DNA of 18,448 nucleotides, from NCBI GenBank assembly GCA_947441745.1, contig CANEUJ010000016.1:1-18448 (forward strand). The letters are read 5' to 3'. This stretch comes from Neisseriaceae bacterium (GTDB taxonomy: Bacteria > Pseudomonadota > Gammaproteobacteria > Burkholderiales > UBA11063). Position 1 is the first letter of the stretch. Each line of letters starts with the position of its first letter. The notes beneath the pieces are model-generated. The model saw only the letters and a program-made list of their open reading frames with translations, was not told the DNA's origin and searched no databases. Positions 1 through 7,696 of this stretch are shown here, one piece after another. The translations under genes were made by a program, and so were the position numbers.

Positions 1-216
1 GCGTTCTACATTTTTATCAAATTTTGCATCCACTATATCATTGACAACACACCCAGCAGTTCTAGTTAAAAAAACGCCAAGAGCAAATACAACAATAGTA
101 TAAAGGGGAGGAATGCCATGGGCTGCTACAACTAAAGCACCAAGTGTCGGCCATAAAAGCAGTAAAATTCCGATTGGTTTATCAACACGCATAAGACTTA
201 GATAATTTTTTAGCAT
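1..216 (-). CDS. ubiA: 4-hydroxybenzoate polyprenyltransferase, N-terminal part (cut by window edge)
   Basis: UbiA is an integral membrane prenyltransferase that attaches a polyprenyl chain to 4-hydroxybenzoate in ubiquinone synthesis. Only the first 72 codons are present; the gene continues past the left edge. The translation starts MLKNYLSLMRVDKPIG, followed by a hydrophobic segment containing LLLLWPTLGALVVAAHG, a second one, and the polar motif NDIVDAKFD (about residues 60-68). This is the first Asp-rich NDxxDxxxD motif, which binds the Mg-diphosphate of the prenyl donor. The DKPIG-LLLLWPT and AGCVVND blocks are as I remember them in proteobacterial UbiA. The ATG at 216 is close to the usual family start. 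The gene is divergent from the mla operon across about 105 bp. Identification is firm; nothing can be said about the C-terminal half. Confidence 0.95.
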   Translation of the reverse strand, partial: MLKNYLSLMRVDKPIGILLLLWPTLGALVVAAHGIPPLYTIVVFALGVFLTRTAGCVVNDIVDAKFDKNVER

Positions 217-280
217 ATAATCACTTCACATTACAAGAATTAATTTAAGCATCAATCCTAACACATTTAATAGGTAAATG

Positions 281-289
281 TGCTACAAT
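281..289 (+). promoter_or_regulatory. Extended -10 promoter element upstream of mlaF
   Basis: TGCTACAAT matches an extended -10 (TGnTAtAAT) with one mismatch in the hexamer. No good -35 box is visible at normal spacing. Transcription would start near 295, which places a possible GTG start at 280 outside the transcript and supports the ATG at 322 for mlaF. This is read by eye, so confidence is moderate. Confidence 0.4.
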
Positions 290-321
290 ATTGCATTAAA
301 GTATTGTTAATAGCGAACCCT

Positions 322-1125
322 ATGCAAGATTACTCGGTTATTGTTGAAAATGCTAGCTTTGGCTATAGTGATGATGCACCAGTATTAAAAAACATTTCAC
401 TAAAAATCCCCAAAGGAATAACAGTTGCCATAATGGGTGGTAGTGGCTGTGGCAAAACAACCCTACTAAAACTTATATCAGGGCAAATTAAACCATCTGT
501 TGGTAGCGTTACTGTACTAAACCAAGAAATCACCAGACAGTCGAATAAACAAATCCTCCAGCTCAGAAAAAGAATGGGCATGTTATTTCAATTTGGGGCT
601 TTGTTCACCGATATGTCGGTTTATGAAAATGTAGCATTCTGCCTAACAGAACACACTAATTTGTCTGAGAGTATGATAAAAAAAATTGTAGCCATGAAAT
701 TAAATGCTGTAGGTCTCTTTGGAACTGAGCAATTAATGCCACAACAGCTATCAGGTGGAATGTCAAGACGTGTTGCACTAGCCCGTTCTATGGCACTTGA
801 CCCTGAATTAATGATGTATGATGAACCTTTTACTGGATTAGATCCGATATCACTAAACGTATCAGCTATGCTAATCCAAAAACTAAACAAAGCCTTAGGG
901 CAAACATCTATTTTGGTGACCCATGATATTGAATCGTCATTCAAAATAGTTGATTATATATATTTTATGGCAGATGGTGAAATTATTTCAGAAGGCTCAC
1001 CAATTGATGTGCAAAACACAGATAATCCTATGGTTCGTCAGTTTATTGAAGGTAAGGTAAATGGCCCATATAGCTTTGAGTATAAAACTAATTTAGATTA
1101 TAATACATACCTAGGAATATTATAA
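322..1125 (+). CDS. mlaF: MlaF, ATPase of the Mla phospholipid transport ABC complex
   Basis: Cytoplasmic ATPase of the MlaFEDB complex, which powers phospholipid transport between the inner and outer membranes and keeps the outer leaflet asymmetric. From the ATG at 322 it is 267 aa, the normal length for MlaF. Visible motifs are Walker A GGSGCGKTT (39-47), Q-loop LFQFGALF (88-95), ABC signature LSGGM (143-147), Walker B LMMYDEP (163-169) and H-loop TH (200-201). The phrase QFGALFTDMSVYENVAF is typical of the Mla/Ttg2 ATPases. The frame also opens at a GTG at 280, but that codon overlaps a likely -10 element and would add a non-homologous leader. It is the first gene of the six-gene mla operon; mlaE begins at the base after its stop codon. 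Confidence 0.96.
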   Translation: MQDYSVIVENASFGYSDDAPVLKNISLKIPKGITVAIMGGSGCGKTTLLKLISGQIKPSVGSVTVLNQEITRQSNKQILQLRKRMGMLFQFGALFTDMSVYENVAFCLTEHTNLSESMIKKIVAMKLNAVGLFGTEQLMPQQLSGGMSRRVALARSMALDPELMMYDEPFTGLDPISLNVSAMLIQKLNKALGQTSILVTHDIESSFKIVDYIYFMADGEIISEGSPIDVQNTDNPMVRQFIEGKVNGPYSFEYKTNLDYNTYLGIL

Positions 1126-1908
1126 GTGCAAAAACTAATTAATTATTTAGTAGCTCTTGGTAACCCATTTGCGGGATTTATACTTCACTTAGGTGGAGTA
1201 TTTAACTTGTTTTTAGAGATATTATCAAGCATCGCTTACCCACTTAAGAAACCAGCACTAATAATCAAAGAAATATATTTCTCTGGTGTGCGTTCTTTAG
1301 TAATAATAGCAATATCAGGCTGGTTCGTAGGTATGGTTCTTGGTTTACAAGGATATAATACCTTACAACGTTTTGGATCAGTTAGTATGATAGGCTCTCT
1401 AGTAGCATTATCTCTACTTCGCGAACTAGGGCCTGTATTAACAGCAATTTTGTTTGCGTCTCGTGCTGGTTCTGGCATTACTGCCGAAATAGGACTTATG
1501 AAAGCAACCGAACAATTAGATGCAATGAGTGTAATGGCGGTATCACCAATAAAACGGATAGTTGCACCCAAATTTATTGGTGGCATAATATCAGTACCTA
1601 TACTTACTTGTTTGTTTAATACTTCAGGTATATTTGGTGGATATTTTGTCTCGGTTTTATTACTTAAATTAGATAACGGAATATTTTGGTCACAAATGAG
1701 TGATAGTATTGCATTACATGAAGATATATTTAACGGTATAATTAAAAGTTTTATTTTTGGTATTGCAGTTACTTTAATTGCAGTATATCAAGGCTTTATA
1801 GCAAAACCAACTGCTGATGGAGTATCAAGTGCTACAACCAGAACAGTTGTCAGCTCAGCTTTGGTAGTGTTAGCATTAGATTTTATATTAACCGCTTGGA
1901 TGTTTTAA
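1126..1908 (+). CDS. mlaE: MlaE, permease of the Mla phospholipid transport ABC complex
   Basis: Inner-membrane permease of MlaFEDB, 260 aa, multi-spanning. It carries the MlaE-family signature: RELGPVL (99-105), ASRAGSGITAEIG (111-123) and EQLDAM (129-134), the cytoplasmic coupling region that contacts MlaF. An amphipathic N-terminal helix precedes the first membrane segment, as in the family. The start is a GTG directly after the mlaF stop (TAA-GTG, no spacer). The Shine-Dalgarno-like AGGA lies inside the last codons of mlaF, so translation is probably coupled. mlaD follows after 8 bp. Confidence 0.96.
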   Translation: MQKLINYLVALGNPFAGFILHLGGVFNLFLEILSSIAYPLKKPALIIKEIYFSGVRSLVIIAISGWFVGMVLGLQGYNTLQRFGSVSMIGSLVALSLLRELGPVLTAILFASRAGSGITAEIGLMKATEQLDAMSVMAVSPIKRIVAPKFIGGIISVPILTCLFNTSGIFGGYFVSVLLLKLDNGIFWSQMSDSIALHEDIFNGIIKSFIFGIAVTLIAVYQGFIAKPTADGVSSATTRTVVSSALVVLALDFILTAWMF

Positions 1909-1916
1909 GGTAAGAA

Positions 1917-2378
1917 ATGAAAAGATTAACTATTGATTTCTCAGTTGGAATATTTGTTTTAATTGGCATTTGTTGTTTGGCTTTTTTATCAATAAAAGTA
2001 GCAACTCATACTAATTTGGGATCTTCAGATAAAGATAATTATACAGTTTATGCTGGATTTACTAATATTGGTTCTCTAAAAGTCAATGCACCAGTTAAGG
2101 TATCGGGTTTTGTAGTAGGACGTGTTACTAATATTAGTTTAAACCCTAGTACATATCAAGCAATTACTACGCTAACAATTAATAATCACTACCTATTTTC
2201 TAGTGATACCTCAGCACAAATTTTAACTACTGGGCTACTTGGGGAACAGTATGTTGCACTTCAATCTGGAGCTGATAGTGCTATGCTAAAAAACGGTGAT
2301 ACTATTAGCATTACTTCTTCCGCTATGGTTCTTGAAGATTTAATTGGTAAATTTATGACTGGCTCAACATCTAAGTAA
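1917..2378 (+). CDS. mlaD: MlaD, MCE-domain substrate-binding subunit of the Mla complex
   Basis: Inner-membrane-anchored periplasmic subunit that forms the hexameric lipid channel above MlaE and meets MlaC. It is 153 aa, somewhat shorter than the roughly 180 aa of E. coli MlaD, mainly at the C-terminus. One N-terminal membrane helix (about 7-27) is followed by a single MCE domain (about 41-117) with VYAGFTNIGSLKVNAPVKVS, GFVVGRV and GLLGEQYVAL (106-115). The short tail after the domain still holds a hydrophobic segment (AMVLEDLIGKFM), matching the C-terminal helix that lines the pore. The Shine-Dalgarno AAGG overlaps the mlaE stop. Confidence 0.95.
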   Translation: MKRLTIDFSVGIFVLIGICCLAFLSIKVATHTNLGSSDKDNYTVYAGFTNIGSLKVNAPVKVSGFVVGRVTNISLNPSTYQAITTLTINNHYLFSSDTSAQILTTGLLGEQYVALQSGADSAMLKNGDTISITSSAMVLEDLIGKFMTGSTSK

Positions 2379-2399
2379 TATTTTTGGAGTAATTATCAC

Positions 2400-3146
2400 A
2401 TGAAGCGGATTTGTTTTTGTTTATTATTTTGTGGTCTGGTATTTAATTCTTTTGCTAAAGAAACTGCATCAGCTAGTGAAGTTGTAGTTAAAGCAGTAGC
2501 TTCTAAACCTGCTATCACAACTAAAGCCGTTGCCTCTAAACCTGTAGCCGCAAAAGAGGTTGTTAGTGGTGTGATTATTGATATAACGCCTTGCGAACCA
2601 ACATCTCCATGTGGAGTAGTTAGTGATACAACCAAAAAAGTTCTTGAAGCTATTAACAAAGGCGTCCCTAAAACTAAAACCGTTAGTCTAATTAATGCTG
2701 CTGTAGCTCCAGAGTTTGATTTTGACCTCATGACCCGTTACGCTATGGGAAATAACTGGAAACTAGCTACACCAGAAGAACAGGTGCAATTAGTTGAGCT
2801 ATTTAAAGAACTATTAATTTACACCTACTCTACTGCATTATCCAAATTTAAAGGTGCTCAAATTACTTTAATTACCAGCACTATTACAGGCAAAAAATCT
2901 GAAATTATAACCCAAGTATTATTACCAAGTGCTAATCCAAACTCACAGCCAATTAAAGTAGAATACGACCTAGCTAAAGTATCAGAATATGCCACATGGA
3001 AAGCATATGATATTAAAATTGAAAATGCTAGTCTAATTACTACATATCGTAATCAATTTAATGAAGTTGTTCAATCAGGTAAAATTGAAGGTTTAATCAA
3101 ACAACTAGTAGATAAAGTAGCTACATTGAAAGCTCCAAAAGCATAA
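2400..3146 (+). CDS. mlaC: MlaC, periplasmic phospholipid carrier with Ala/Lys/Pro-rich N-terminal extension
   Basis: Soluble periplasmic shuttle carrying phospholipid between MlaA at the outer membrane and MlaFEDB. It is 248 aa, against about 211 in E. coli. A signal peptide (1-19, cleavage after NSFA) is followed by an unusual low-complexity stretch (about 20-58) with two copies of KAVASKP (31-37 and 42-48). Then comes a Cys pair (C65 and C71, in TPCEPTSPCG), then the Tol_Tol_Ttg2/MlaC domain. FDFDLMTRYAMGNNW (107-120 region) and TPEEQ are the family hallmarks. The extension looks like a flexible linker; its role is unknown. TTGGAG lies upstream of the ATG. The stop overlaps the mlaB start by one base. 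Confidence 0.94.
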   Translation: MKRICFCLLFCGLVFNSFAKETASASEVVVKAVASKPAITTKAVASKPVAAKEVVSGVIIDITPCEPTSPCGVVSDTTKKVLEAINKGVPKTKTVSLINAAVAPEFDFDLMTRYAMGNNWKLATPEEQVQLVELFKELLIYTYSTALSKFKGAQITLITSTITGKKSEIITQVLLPSANPNSQPIKVEYDLAKVSEYATWKAYDIKIENASLITTYRNQFNEVVQSGKIEGLIKQLVDKVATLKAPKA

Positions 3147-3400
3147 TGTCTACATATAAACTACCTAACTCTTTATTAGTAAGTAATGTTACTCAGTTAC
3201 TTAGTGAGTTTAATAAACACATTGATTCTAAAGCTTTAGTTACGATAGATCTATCTAATATTAGTAATATAGATTCAGCAGGACTAGCCTTCTTGATAGA
3301 ATTAAAAACAAATTGCATACACAATAACTACAAAATTAACTTTACCAATCCATCTGAGCCAGTAATTAATTTCTGCAAACTTTATCAAATAACACTATAA
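3146..3400 (+). CDS. mlaB: MlaB, STAS-domain regulatory subunit of the Mla complex
   Basis: Small cytoplasmic STAS-domain protein that binds MlaF and is needed for ABC complex assembly and activity. It is 84 aa, slightly shorter than E. coli MlaB (about 97). The STAS core DLSNISNIDSAGLAFL spans 35-50. Ser44 in IDSAG sits where STAS proteins carry the conserved Ser/Thr (the VDTAGL threonine of E. coli MlaB). The ATG is reached through a TAATG stop-start overlap with mlaC, so translational coupling is likely. mlaA follows after 2 bp. The low similarity expected for this short family is offset by its position in the operon. Confidence 0.92.
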   Translation: MSTYKLPNSLLVSNVTQLLSEFNKHIDSKALVTIDLSNISNIDSAGLAFLIELKTNCIHNNYKINFTNPSEPVINFCKLYQITL

Positions 3401-3402
3401 AT

Positions 3403-4152
3403 ATGTTTAATATCATCAAAATGCGTCGACTATTAAAAACAACCTTATGTATTAGTTTAATATTCTCATATTCTTCTAGCTTTGCTATTTATGAATCAAG
3501 TACTTTACTTAATGATAGATTTGAAAACTATAATCGCAATGCTTACCGCATGAATAGTACCTTGGACAAAAACTTTATACGTCCAACTACAGTTTTTTAT
3601 GTTACTTATGTACCGCAACCTTTTAGATCAGCTATCCAAAACTTCTTTAATAACTTGCGTGATTTCGTTACTCTTGGTAATGATATACTTCAATTAGCTG
3701 GGATATCAACGATGCATAACATCATGCGTATCACAATTAATTCTACCATTGGTATTGTTGGACTAATCGATGTATCTACAAGTCTTGGACTACCACAAGA
3801 AAAAAACTCTTTTGGTCAAACATTTAAAGTTTATGGGTGGAAAAACAGTAGTTATATCGTCTTGCCATTTCTAGGTTCATCAACAGTCAGAGATTCAATT
3901 GGTTTAATACCTGATACACTCTTTAACCCTACATGGTGGATTATACCAAGACAGTACAACTATATATCAGTTGGCTTATTTACTGTTAATGCTATTGATT
4001 CTAGGTCAAAATATCTTGATTATGATGATGTATTAGATACATCTCTTGACCCATATGTGACAATTCGAGAGTTCTACTTACAAGGGGTAAACGAAAACGC
4101 CACCCAAAATGAGAGTAGCAATGATGTTAATATTGATAGTTTATTAAATTAG
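3403..4152 (+). CDS. mlaA: MlaA (VacJ family) outer-membrane phospholipid-removal protein, without a lipobox
   Basis: MlaA extracts mislocalised phospholipid from the outer leaflet of the outer membrane and passes it to MlaC. It is 249 aa, a normal length. The family core is clear: DRFENYNRNAYRMN, IRPTTVFY, TYVPQPFRSAIQNFFNNLRD (68-87), FGQTFKVYGW, YIVLPFLGSSTVRDSIG, SKYLDYDD and DPYVTIREFYLQ. The N-terminus looks like a type I signal peptide (cleavage near SSFA-IY, residue 28). No Cys lies at a lipobox position; the only nearby Cys is at residue 16, early in the hydrophobic core. E. coli MlaA is a lipoprotein, so this one may be held by its membrane-embedded ring alone. The start could be ATG 3403 or ATG 3421; neither has a clear Shine-Dalgarno. 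Last gene of the operon. Confidence 0.94.
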   Translation: MFNIIKMRRLLKTTLCISLIFSYSSSFAIYESSTLLNDRFENYNRNAYRMNSTLDKNFIRPTTVFYVTYVPQPFRSAIQNFFNNLRDFVTLGNDILQLAGISTMHNIMRITINSTIGIVGLIDVSTSLGLPQEKNSFGQTFKVYGWKNSSYIVLPFLGSSTVRDSIGLIPDTLFNPTWWIIPRQYNYISVGLFTVNAIDSRSKYLDYDDVLDTSLDPYVTIREFYLQGVNENATQNESSNDVNIDSLLN

Positions 4153-4180
4153 TGATAATAAAATTTAAATTTTACCACTA
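4150..4180. terminator. AT-rich palindrome between the convergent mlaA and MFS genes (weak terminator candidate)
   Basis: TAGTG and CACTA flank a central palindrome TAAAATTTAAATTTTA, so the RNA could fold into a hairpin in either direction. The palindrome covers both stop codons. It is almost free of G-C pairs and has no separate U-tract, so termination is only a guess from its position between convergent genes. Confidence 0.3.
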
Positions 4181-5418
4181 CCTAATTTACCGCAAACAAC
4201 ATAAATAACTGCTATAAATGCTATCAAGGTAAATATTGGGTATATCAGTAATGCAGTATAATAATGTGTTTCAAGAATACCAAAGTCATAATTCACAAAG
4301 ATATTAGCTATATTAAAATGCTCAAGAACATAGCCAAATATAATCTGCCCCAAAAATCCTCCCAACACAATAAAAGTATTATTCATACCTACAACAGAAC
4401 CACTTAGTTCAGGCGGAGCAAGTTTAGGCACTAGTGAAAATGCTACAATTACACCTGAAGCTGAGATACCACCACAAATTACTACTATTAACACTCCATG
4501 ATAACCAAATACGATGGGTATTGCCATTAAAAGATAAGTAATAAGCCCCAAACCTGCTAATAGACATATGATGATTTTTGCTGAAGCAATATCTTTTATC
4601 ATTATACTAACTAATATACTAGCAATCATAAAACTCGCCCAATAAACCTGAATCAAATCTAGTGCTTGAACTTCAGAGTACTCATGAACGTGAATTAGAT
4701 AGTTTTTGAGCCAGTATCCCGCAAAAGACATTATAATCAACCAAGTAGTAAATGAGTAAATAAACATACAAATTAAACGCTTGTTTTTAAAAAGTTGAAA
4801 TGCAGATTTAAATGCCGCAATAATAGTAACTTGTTTTTTTGGCTCAGGTTTTATATTACGGACTAATACTAATGAAATTAGTAAAAGAAACATGCAAAAA
4901 CCAAGCACAATATACGCAGAAAAATCAAAGCCATAATTAGTTATTAGATACTTAAATGGTTCTGCTGCAATAACAGAACCACATCCTGTGAAAGACTCAA
5001 GAATACCAATTAATAATGGCAACCACTTTGTTGGCAAGAATTTTATTGCTATATATATTGCAGAAATATAACTAACCGCACAACCAATTCCTGTAATAAA
5101 CCTACTTGAACCAAGCATAAATGGATTTGAACTCGAAAAATACAATCCAGCTCCCAATGTTGTTATGGCAATACTGATTGGTAGAACTAATTTAAGTCCA
5201 AACTTATCAAAAAACACCCCACCTGGTATCTGCAAAGCAGCATAGCTAATAAAGTACAATGAAGTCAAATTTACTACTTGGTTCTGACTTAAACCCAAAG
5301 TAGCTTCAAAATAGTCCGAAGTGTTAATTGGAACTACCTGAAAGAAAAATGACAATAACGCAAACAGCAATGCCAGTACATAAAGCTTATATCCAAGACG
5401 AATTTCACTATTCATCAC
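4165..5418 (-). CDS. Major facilitator superfamily (MFS) transporter, substrate unknown
   Basis: Inner-membrane secondary transporter of 417 aa with about 12 predicted hydrophobic segments. The MFS loop 2-3 motif appears as GGVFFDKFGLK (67-76), and SRFITGIGCAVSYISA (105-120) is the TM4 block of the family. A central charged cytoplasmic loop (RNIKPEPKK, about 200) separates the two halves. The protein recalls a group of MFS transporters common in Legionella, Coxiella and Francisella relatives, some linked to amino-acid or siderophore uptake, but the substrate cannot be told from sequence. The start is ATG-ATG (MMNSE) with a weak Shine-Dalgarno. It lies 114 bp downstream of lolD on the same strand and converges on mlaA. 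Confidence 0.88.
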   Translation of the reverse strand: MMNSEIRLGYKLYVLALLFALLSFFFQVVPINTSDYFEATLGLSQNQVVNLTSLYFISYAALQIPGGVFFDKFGLKLVLPISIAITTLGAGLYFSSSNPFMLGSSRFITGIGCAVSYISAIYIAIKFLPTKWLPLLIGILESFTGCGSVIAAEPFKYLITNYGFDFSAYIVLGFCMFLLLISLVLVRNIKPEPKKQVTIIAAFKSAFQLFKNKRLICMFIYSFTTWLIIMSFAGYWLKNYLIHVHEYSEVQALDLIQVYWASFMIASILVSIMIKDIASAKIIICLLAGLGLITYLLMAIPIVFGYHGVLIVVICGGISASGVIVAFSLVPKLAPPELSGSVVGMNNTFIVLGGFLGQIIFGYVLEHFNIANIFVNYDFGILETHYYTALLIYPIFTLIAFIAVIYVVCGKLGSGKI

Positions 5419-5532
5419 AAGACTTTCTATAATAGATATTTTTTCAGGATCTATAATATTTTAACTCAATATCTTATAAATGTGCAATTTTTTTGAGATA
5501 TTTTATTAAAAATAAATTATTGCTGAATGAAG

Positions 5533-6225
5533 TTAGTTATTTATATCCACATGACTTATCAACTTACCATCATGAAGACGATAACGTTTAGTAGCTTTAG
5601 CTGCGATTTCACTGTCATGAGTAACAATTACTAGACTAGTTTTTAACTCTTCTTGTAACTTAAAAAATATTTCTAGCACCTGATTACTTGTTTGATTATC
5701 AAGATTTCCTGTAGGTTCATCAGCAAATACAATACTTGGGCTATTTACTACAGCTCTAGCAATTGCAACTCTTTGACGCTCACCCCCAGATAACTGCCCG
5801 GGAAAATGTTTAGTTCTTTTAGATAAACCAAGACGGCTTAGTAATTCAAGAGCATGATTGCGCTTAGCTTCACTAATATAACCACTAATCATAATTGGCA
5901 TAAGTACGTTTTCAAGTGCAGTAAACTCAGGCAATAAATGATGAAATTGATATATAAATCCCAGATTTTGGTTTCTAATGGCACAAATTTGATTATCATT
6001 GAGTTTACTAAAATCATTACCATTAATAATAATCTCTCCACTAGTAGCCTTATCAAGACCTGCTAACAAATGTAATAAGGTACTCTTACCACTTCCTGAG
6101 CTACCAGTAATGCTAACCGTCTCACCTGCTGCAACTTGAAAATCAATACCATTGAGGATATTTAATTCAACCCCACCTTGTTTAAAACTTTTATATAACT
6201 TTTGACAACTAAGTACATTACTCAT
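5533..6225 (-). CDS. lolD: LolD, ATPase of the lipoprotein-releasing ABC complex
   Basis: Cytoplasmic ATPase that drives release of outer-membrane lipoproteins from the inner membrane to the LolA carrier. It is 230 aa from the ATG at 6225. Motifs are Walker A GSSGSGKST (41-49), the LolD-type Q-loop segment YQFHHLLPEFTALENV (92-107), signature LSGGE (145-149), Walker B IVFADE (165-170) and the D-loop PTGNLD. The HHLLPEF segment separates LolD from related MacB/FtsE ATPases. The frame stays open to 6261, but the extra 12 residues lie inside lolC and a strong Shine-Dalgarno precedes 6225. The gene overlaps the end of lolC by 8 bp. Confidence 0.96.
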   Translation of the reverse strand: MSNVLSCQKLYKSFKQGGVELNILNGIDFQVAAGETVSITGSSGSGKSTLLHLLAGLDKATSGEIIINGNDFSKLNDNQICAIRNQNLGFIYQFHHLLPEFTALENVLMPIMISGYISEAKRNHALELLSRLGLSKRTKHFPGQLSGGERQRVAIARAVVNSPSIVFADEPTGNLDNQTSNQVLEIFFKLQEELKTSLVIVTHDSEIAAKATKRYRLHDGKLISHVDINN

Positions 6226-7468
6226 AACGAAGTGCCTCCACAGGATCAGTTCTTGAAGCACTATAGCTTGGGTATAATGTAGCTACTATACTTAATAATA
6301 TCGATACGATAAATATACTAATTACATCACTCGGAATAATTTGCGATGGCAGATAATCAATTAAGTATACATCAGCATTCACTAATTTAGCACCAGTAAT
6401 TGTCTCTATAAAATGAACAATACTACCTACATTAAGTGCCATGATAATCCCAAGTATAGTTCCAGAGACTGTCCCAATAATCCCTGAGATTCCACCTTGA
6501 ATCATAAAAATATGCATAATACTTCGCTTACTTGCACCCATAGTCCTTAATATCGCTATATCAGTTTTTTTATCATTAACCGTCATCACTAAAGTCGATA
6601 CTAAATTAAATGCAGCAACTGCCACGATCAAAGTTAAAATAACAAACATCATTTTCTTTTCTAGCTCCACTGCCGAAAAATAATTTTGATGTTGTTCAAT
6701 CCAATCAGTGATAATTATATTTTCTGGTAAATAACCTTCTAATGCATATTTTATCTTTTGAGTTTGCATTACATCATCTACTTTTAGCCTTATGCCAGTT
6801 ATACCATCTGACAACTTGAACAACACCTGTGCATCATGAAGATTAATTAGAACCAAAGAGCTATCATATTCATACATATGCACATTAAAAATACCACTTA
6901 CAGTAAACTGCTTAACCCTTGGTAGCATTCCAGCTGGAGTAATTTGTCCATCGGGGGTAATAAGAGTAATTTTACCCCCCAATTCCACCCCTAATTGCTT
7001 AGCTAAACCTGAACCAATTACAACATTAAAAGCTCCGCTTTCAAGGGTTTTGGTACCACCTTGTACCATATTCTCATCAATATTATCAACACCTCGTTCA
7101 AATGTGGGCTCAATACCACGAACTACAACCCCGCTAACATTACTATCAAATGATACCAATGCCTGTCCATCTACGTATGGAGCGTATTGTAAAACATGTG
7201 GATTGCTTTTATGAGCAAGCTCTGCAATTTGATGCCAGTTTTTTAAATTCCCACTAGCATCTAGTAACTGCATATGTGCAGTAACCCCAATAATTTTACC
7301 TCTTATTTCTTTTTGAAACCCATTCATAACCGATAATACAGTAATGAGAGCAGCAACACCAAGAGCGATACCTACAATAGATACCAAAGAAATAAAAGAC
7401 ACAAAACTACTTTTTTGTTTTGCTTTTAGGTAACGAAGACCTACTGTAATTTCAAATTTATTAAACAC
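6218..7468 (-). CDS. lolC: LolC/LolE-type permease of the lipoprotein-releasing ABC complex
   Basis: Inner-membrane permease of the Lol exporter, 416 aa. The N-terminal block FEITVGLRYLKAKQKSSFVS and LGVAALITVLSVMNGFQKE are typical of LolC/LolE. A first membrane helix is followed by a large periplasmic domain (about 50-265) and three C-terminal helices of the FtsX/MacB fold. The protein ends TDPVEALRYE, the usual family terminus. Only one permease gene is next to lolD. A homodimer (LolF-like) is possible, or a second permease may lie elsewhere. The start codon is GTG at 7468, preceded by TTAAGG; an out-of-frame ATG overlaps it. It follows the 69-aa gene by 18 bp. Confidence 0.94.
   Translation of the reverse strand: MFNKFEITVGLRYLKAKQKSSFVSFISLVSIVGIALGVAALITVLSVMNGFQKEIRGKIIGVTAHMQLLDASGNLKNWHQIAELAHKSNPHVLQYAPYVDGQALVSFDSNVSGVVVRGIEPTFERGVDNIDENMVQGGTKTLESGAFNVVIGSGLAKQLGVELGGKITLITPDGQITPAGMLPRVKQFTVSGIFNVHMYEYDSSLVLINLHDAQVLFKLSDGITGIRLKVDDVMQTQKIKYALEGYLPENIIITDWIEQHQNYFSAVELEKKMMFVILTLIVAVAAFNLVSTLVMTVNDKKTDIAILRTMGASKRSIMHIFMIQGGISGIIGTVSGTILGIIMALNVGSIVHFIETITGAKLVNADVYLIDYLPSQIIPSDVISIFIVSILLSIVATLYPSYSASRTDPVEALRYE
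6235..6240 (-). promoter_or_regulatory. Strong ribosome binding site for lolD inside lolC
   Basis: On the minus strand TGGAGG sits 9 nt before the ATG at 6225, within the last codons of lolC. It selects that start over the upstream in-frame ATG at 6261. Confidence 0.7.
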
Positions 7469-7486
7469 ATTATACCTTAATTTTAA

Positions 7487-7696
7487 TTATTTCTTCTCAG
7501 GGTATGGATTATCCAGCTTCTTCATCAAATCAGCAAAATACTCGCGTAATTGATTAGGCTCAATACCCATAAAAACCCCATCTTCAAACGCATCTTGTGC
7601 AAGTTGGCGTAACTCCTCAATATTTTGCTGCATCACTTTTATTTTTTCAGTGCAGGAGATTATTTTACCATCCTGTGCATACCAAATTTTATCCAT
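7487..7696 (-). CDS. Conserved small hypothetical protein (69 aa)
   Basis: A short, charged, soluble-looking protein with no signal peptide and no membrane segment. It starts with the aromatic motif KIWYAQDGKIISC followed by TEKIKVMQQNIEELRQLAQDA, which is probably helical, and ends with LMKKLDNPYPEKK. I recall small betaproteobacterial proteins with the same pattern (WYD..G..LSC.EKIKVLNEN..E.RQ..QDA.ED..LMG, ending LENPY), so this is likely a real conserved gene of unknown function. It overlaps the end of the upstream NlpC/P60 gene by 8 bp and lies 18 bp before lolC, so all four genes are probably cotranscribed. A role in envelope biogenesis is suggested by context only. Confidence 0.8.
   Translation of the reverse strand: MDKIWYAQDGKIISCTEKIKVMQQNIEELRQLAQDAFEDGVFMGIEPNQLREYFADLMKKLDNPYPEKK

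Noticed and set aside
280..321. GTG at 280 as the mlaF start, adding 14 residues
   Set aside because: It overlaps a likely -10 element, the leader is not like MlaF, and ATG 322 gives the normal family length.
363..944. Minus-strand open frames inside mlaF
   Set aside because: They are antisense to a confidently assigned ABC ATPase and show no domain or ribosome site.
2396..2731. Minus-strand frame of 111 codons opposite mlaC
   Set aside because: It mirrors the low-complexity Ala/Lys linker of mlaC, which keeps the reverse frame open by composition; no homology-like features.
322..4152. The mla operon as a new transport system
   Set aside because: All six genes match the known Mla pathway; only the MlaA and MlaC N-termini are unusual.
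5419..5532. Terminator or promoter between lolD and the MFS gene
   Set aside because: Only weak AT-rich arms (AATATCT/AGATATT) are visible, and the TTGAGT there has no -10 at suitable spacing.
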